10,292 nt of DNA from the NCBI GenBank assembly GCA_947311335.1, contig CAMZKR010000140.1, forward strand, positions 1 to 10,292, given 5' to 3'. Below the pieces are notes generated by a model. That model worked only from the letters and a program-made list of their open reading frames with translations. It had not been told where the DNA came from and made no database searches. A program made the translations under genes and the position numbers. The stretch is from an uncultured bacterium (lineage in GTDB: Bacteria; Patescibacteriota; Gracilibacteria; BD1-5; UBA6164). Below are positions 6,726-10,292 of this stretch, one piece after another (position 1 is the stretch's first letter; each line of letters starts with the position of its first letter).

Positions 6726-7851
6726 ATTTTTTAAATTCTTTTCCATAATCTAAAAGTCCCATAACTTCTCTTAAATCTTTTAGCATAACAATAGCTTCTG
6801 ATCTAAGATTTGCTGACCCTTTTTCTATAGCTTCAACTACTTCATCTATATGTTCTTCATAATATTTTCTTCTTTCTCTTATTGGTGAAATAATTTCATT
6901 CAAAACTTCTACTAATAACTTTTTTAAATATCAATCTCAAATAGAATTTTCTCATCATTCTATATATCTTTTTTTTAAGTCTTCCAGATATTTTTTATCT
7001 TTATAAAAAATATCTAAATATTTAAAAACTACATGATTCTTTATATTTCATTTTGATTGAACTGAAGTTTTATTTGGGTCTGTATACATTTTATTAACTT
7101 GAGTTTTTATTTCTTCAAAACTAGCTGAAATAGAAATTGTATTTCAAAGACTTTTACTCATTTTATCATTTCAATCTATTCAAACTAATCTTGGAACTTC
7201 TGAAATTAAGGCTTTTGGTAAAGGATAATTAGTTCCATACATAGCATTTACTTTTTTAATTATTTTTCTTGCTAATTCTATATGTGGAATTTGATCTTCT
7301 CATACTGGAACTATTTCTCATTTTGGTAATAAAATATCAGCTACCTGACTTACTGGATAATTTATAAATCAAAGAGAAATTCAACTATTTTGTCATTCTC
7401 ATCTTTTTTCTATTTTTTTTATTTCATCTTTTAATGTAGGATTATTTGTAGCTACATTATAAGGAACAAACATTGTTAAATAATTAAATAATTCTGCAAA
7501 TTCTGGAACATAACTTTGAACTACAAAATTAGATTTATTTGGATCAAGACCTACAGCCATCCAATCTATAACCATATCTATAACTGACTTTCTTAATTTT
7601 TCTGTTTCTCATAAATGATCTCCTAAAACTTGATAATCTGCTATTAAAAAATAATTTTTTATATTTTTATTATTTTGTAATTCAAGCCAATTTTGTAAAG
7701 CTCATACATAATGTCCTAAATGTAATTTTCCACTTGGTCTCATTCAAGTAAGACAATTAACTAATTTATCTCATATTTGTTGATTAAACTCTCGTAATCA
7801 ATTAATTACATGAGGAGTTTTTTTTATTTCTTTTTCTCATAAACTTTCCAT
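6706..7851 (-). CDS. trpS: Tryptophanyl-tRNA synthetase
   Basis: The 381-aa class I synthetase attaches tryptophan to tRNA-Trp in the cytoplasm. The HIGH-type motif is GMRPSGKLHLGHYVGAL (HLGH at 44-47), the KMSKS loop is DKMSKSLGNTIS (230-234), and bacterial TrpRS landmarks FLIADYQ, VGEDQIPHIELAR and the C-terminal anticodon-binding helices (about 270-381) are all present. The HIGH motif starts about 25-30 residues later than usual, so there is an N-terminal extension (MESLGEKEIKKTPHV...). The ATG at 7851 is the only in-frame ATG before the motif, although a later non-ATG start cannot be excluded. In this organism TGA means glycine, so TrpRS serves TGG only. It is the first gene of a minus-strand unit with the hydrolase (20-base overlap) and the truncated phosphatase. 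No clear Shine-Dalgarno site is near its start. Confidence 0.97.
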
Positions 7852-7897
7852 AAATTTATATTAAAAATTAAAATTATTACCTCAATTAGAATATTAC

Positions 7898-8019
7898 AAA
7901 TCAATTTTCATATTATTAATATTTAATTGTATATAGTGTATATAATAATTTATATTAATAATATATCAAATAGTTTTATTTAAATTTATTTTTAAAATTA
8001 ATAATATGAAAATTGATTT
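7898..8019. repeat. 23-bp perfect inverted repeat between trpS and htpG
   Basis: Bases 7898-7920 are the exact reverse complement of 7997-8019; the arms are separated by 76 very AT-rich bases. Each arm, read outward toward its own gene, contains ATGAAAATTGATTT, so the two divergent transcripts could carry the same leader element. It may be a paired protein-binding site, a cruciform, or a trace of an inverted duplication. Identity stops abruptly at both ends of each arm. Confidence 0.8.
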
Positions 8020-8026
8020 AAAAATT

Positions 8027-8054
8027 TTGACTTATAAATAAAAATATATAAAAT
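8027..8054 (+). promoter_or_regulatory. Putative htpG promoter
   Basis: TTGACT (8027-8032, 5/6 to the -35 consensus) and TAAAAT (8049-8054, 5/6 to the -10) are spaced by 16 bases. Transcription would begin near 8060, inside the CIRCE-like operator, leaving a leader of about 60 bases before the htpG ATG. The background is AT-rich, but the spacing and position are good. Confidence 0.5.
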
Positions 8055-8055
8055 A

Positions 8056-8082
8056 TTAGCACTTTAAATATTAAGGTGCCAT
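8056..8082 (+). promoter_or_regulatory. CIRCE-like heat-shock operator upstream of htpG
   Basis: TTAGCACTT (8056-8064), nine bases, then AGGTGCCAT (8074-8082). The CIRCE consensus bound by the HrcA repressor is TTAGCACTC-N9-GAGTGCTAA (established knowledge). The left half matches at 8 of 9 positions, the right half at 5 of 9, and the spacing is exact. It overlaps the predicted transcription start, which is where HrcA sites lie. The weak right half leaves room for another reading, such as a short GCACTTT/AAGGTGC leader hairpin. Confidence 0.45.
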
Positions 8083-8120
8083 TTTAGTAAGAAAAAATTT
8101 AATTTTTAAAAAAATAAAAT

Positions 8121-10154
8121 ATGAGTAAACATAATTTTGAAGCAGAAACTTGAAAAATATTAGAACTTTTAACACATTCTATATATTCAAATAAAGAAAT
8201 ATTTTTACGTGAAATTATTTCTAATGCTTCTGATGCTATAGATAAAGCAAGACTTAAGTCTTTAACTGATACTAAATTTTTAGGTGATAATAATAAATTT
8301 GAAATAAAGGTTAATTATGATAAAAAACAAAATATCATAACTATTGAAGATAATGGTATAGGAATGACTGAAAATTGATTAAAGAAAAATATTTGAACTA
8401 TAGCAAAGTCAGGAACAAAAGAATTTTTAGAAAAACTGAAGAAAGCAAAAGAAGATGGGGAACATAATTTAATATGACAATTCTGAGTTGGTTTTTATAG
8501 TGCATTTATGGTAGCTGATAAAGTAGAAATAGAAACAAAATCTGCATTATCAAAAAAATCATTTATTTGGTCATCAGATTGAAAAACTGGTTATGATATA
8601 AAAGAGGCAAATAAAAAAGAAAGAGGAACTATAATTAAATTATTTATAAATGAATCAAACAAAGAATTACTTGAAGAATGGAAAATAAGAGAACTTATAA
8701 AGAAATATAGCAATTATGTATGAATACCAATAATGCTTGAAGTAGAAGATAAAGATGATAAAGGAAAAGTAAAATGAAAAAAATGGGAACAAGTAAATGA
8801 AACTATTGCTATTTGGAAAAAATCAAAAGCAAGTATAAAAAAGAAAGAATATGATGAGTTTTATAAGACTGTATCAATGGATTTTAATGAGCCACTTACC
8901 TATATACATAATAATGTAGAAGGGATGGTTAGTTACAAATCTCTTTTATATATTCCAAAAGAAACAAATATGTTTGCTAATATGTCAGATTCAAATAAAG
9001 AATATTGACCAAAACTTTATGTACAAAATGTACTTATTTTAGAAAATGCTAAAGAACTTTTACCTGTATGGCTTAGATTTGTTTCTTGAGTTGTTGAAAC
9101 ATCCGATTTACCATTAAATATAAGTCGTGAGATGCTTCAATCAAATGCAGTTTTAGATAAGATTAAAAAAAGTTTAGTAAAAAAAGTAATAGGAGAACTT
9201 AAAAAAACTATGTGAAATAAAAAAGAAGATTATTTAAAATTTTTAGAAAATTATGGACAAATAGTAAAAGAATGAATTCATTATGAATGAGATTTAAAAG
9301 AAAATATAGCTGAAGTTGTTAAATTTGAGAGCTTATTAAAAGAAAACAAACTTTCACTTGATGAATATCTAAAAGAAGCAAGAATTGAAAAAAAAGAAAA
9401 AAAGGAAAATGATAAAAACCATGATTGTTGTGGTGGAACTTGAGAATGTTCTGATAAAAAAGAGGATTGAGAAGAAAGTTGTTCTGAACATAAAAAAGAA
9501 GATTGAGAATGTTGTAAGGATTTAAAAAATGAAATAAAAAATATATATTATATAACTGGTAAAAATAAGGCAGAAGTTCTTGCTAATCCTTATCTTGAAC
9601 AATTTAGAAAAGATAAGGTAGATGTATTACTTTTGACGGATCCGATAGATGAATGGGTAATTCAGGCAATGAATGAATATAAATGAAATAAATTAAAATC
9701 TGTCTTATGAGCAAATCTTAAATCAGAGAAAGAAACAAAAAAAGATAAGCAAGCAAAGGAACAAACACAAAAGGAATTTAAAGATTTACTTGAACTTATA
9801 AAAAATAGTATTTGATCTGGAAAACTAGAGAAAGTAGAATTAAATGAAAATCTTTGAGATTATCTTTGAGCTATTAAAACTCCAGAAAATGGAATGACTC
9901 CACAAATGGAGAAAATGATGAAATCTATGGGGCAACCAACTTCTCCTCAAAAAAGAATATTAGAATTAAATCCTGAAAGTTCTTTAATAAAATCGATGCA
10001 AAAAGAATTTAAAAAAGATATTAAGTCATCAAAATTACAAGATATGATAAACTATTCTTATAATCAAGCTGTGCTTTTAGAATGATGAGAAATAGAAAAT
10101 ATTTGAGATTTTGTAAAACTTACAAATAAATTTGCAGGAGAGTATTTAAAATAA
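8121..10154 (+). CDS. htpG: HSP90-family molecular chaperone HtpG with Cys-rich insertion
   Basis: The 677-aa ATP-dependent chaperone has the full GHKL ATPase: LREIISNASDA (E31 for ATP hydrolysis, N35 for Mg), IEDNGIGM (D77), GTIAKSGT and GQFGVGFYSAF (119-129). The middle domain carries PLNISREML with the ATP-sensing R336. The C-terminal dimerisation domain follows and lacks the eukaryotic MEEVD tail, as expected. It is longer than the usual 620-640 residues, mainly because of an insertion at about 425-470, just before IYYITGKNKAEV. That insertion is acidic and rich in cysteine (C436, C437, C443, C454, C464, C465, with H434 and H457) and holds two copies of a CS..KKEDGE unit. TGA encodes glycines in the conserved motifs. 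The gene is transcribed away from trpS behind a promoter with a CIRCE-like site, pointing to heat-shock control. No Shine-Dalgarno site is visible. Confidence 0.97.
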
Positions 10155-10292
10155 TCTAAATTATAGATAATAATTTAAATTAAAAAAACCAAAAGATTTA
10201 TGATTTTGAAAATTAGATTTATCAAAATAAGTTAATGATTATAAAAATAAATTAAAAGAAATATTAATTTATTATGAATTTATACAATAAAT
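10155..10292. other. AT-rich downstream region without a supportable gene
   Basis: The 138 bases after htpG contain a weak all-AT stem (AAATTAT/ATAATTT near 10160-10180) and a direct repeat of AGATTTAT, but no GC-containing terminator. An ATG at 10274 stays open to the window edge for only six codons, too little to call. Confidence 0.4.

Noticed and set aside
8006..8041. An 11-residue gene (MKIDLKILTYK)
   Set aside because: Too short, with no ribosome-binding site; kept only as an observation linked to the inverted repeat.
7852..8120. tRNA or other structured RNA gene in the largest intergenic gap
   Set aside because: No cloverleaf, GTTC-type T loop or GC-rich stems are present; the visible structure is the inverted repeat, promoter and CIRCE-like site.
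95..10154. Mycoplasma-type code (TGA = tryptophan)
   Set aside because: TGA falls on invariant glycines of P-loops, DEAGRG, GQFGVGF and KMSKSLGN, never on known conserved tryptophans, and TGG is used for Trp.
10274..10292. Start of a further plus-strand gene
   Set aside because: Only six codons are visible before the window ends, with no Shine-Dalgarno site or promoter to support it.

Overview
The window comes from a very AT-rich bacterium that reads TGA as glycine (translation table 25), so it most likely belongs to the candidate phyla Gracilibacteria or Absconditabacteria (SR1) within the CPR/Patescibacteria. This is visible directly. Read with TGA as stop, every long gene breaks into pieces. 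Read with TGA as glycine, eleven full-length frames appear, and TGA falls on invariant glycines: RNase HII DEAGRGP, the kinase P-loop GVDATGKT, the CX5R loop of a low-molecular-weight phosphatase, HtpG GQFGVGF and TrpRS MSKSLGN. TGG is still used for tryptophan, and TAA (mostly) or TAG are the only stops.

Layout. (1) Positions 1-2740, plus strand: a promoter-like site, three consecutive acidic hypothetical proteins (452, 189 and 190 aa), then a strong hairpin terminator. (2) 2753-5477, plus strand: a fused RNase HII-QueH protein, a small gene that needs a -1 shift at an A AAA AAG heptamer, a P-loop nucleoside/nucleotide-kinase-like protein, and a 232-aa protein of unknown function. (3) 5583-7851, minus strand, convergent with block 2: trpS, then an overlapping succinylglutamate desuccinylase/aspartoacylase-family zinc hydrolase, then a truncated phosphatase/arsenate-reductase-like gene. 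A perfect 15-bp hairpin lies in the last codons of the hydrolase. (4) 7852-8120, a divergent control region: a 23-bp perfect inverted repeat, then a promoter and a CIRCE-like operator facing htpG. (5) 8121-10154, plus strand: htpG, an HSP90 with an unusual cysteine-rich acidic insertion. The last 138 bases hold no supportable gene.

The recognisable genes are housekeeping: RNA/DNA hybrid repair, queuosine tRNA modification, nucleotide metabolism, tryptophan charging and protein folding. The most unusual points are the RnhB-QueH fusion, the Cys-rich HtpG insertion, the probable frameshift gene, and the three-gene hypothetical operon with its own apparent start and stop signals. No CRISPR array, transposase, tRNA or rRNA was seen.
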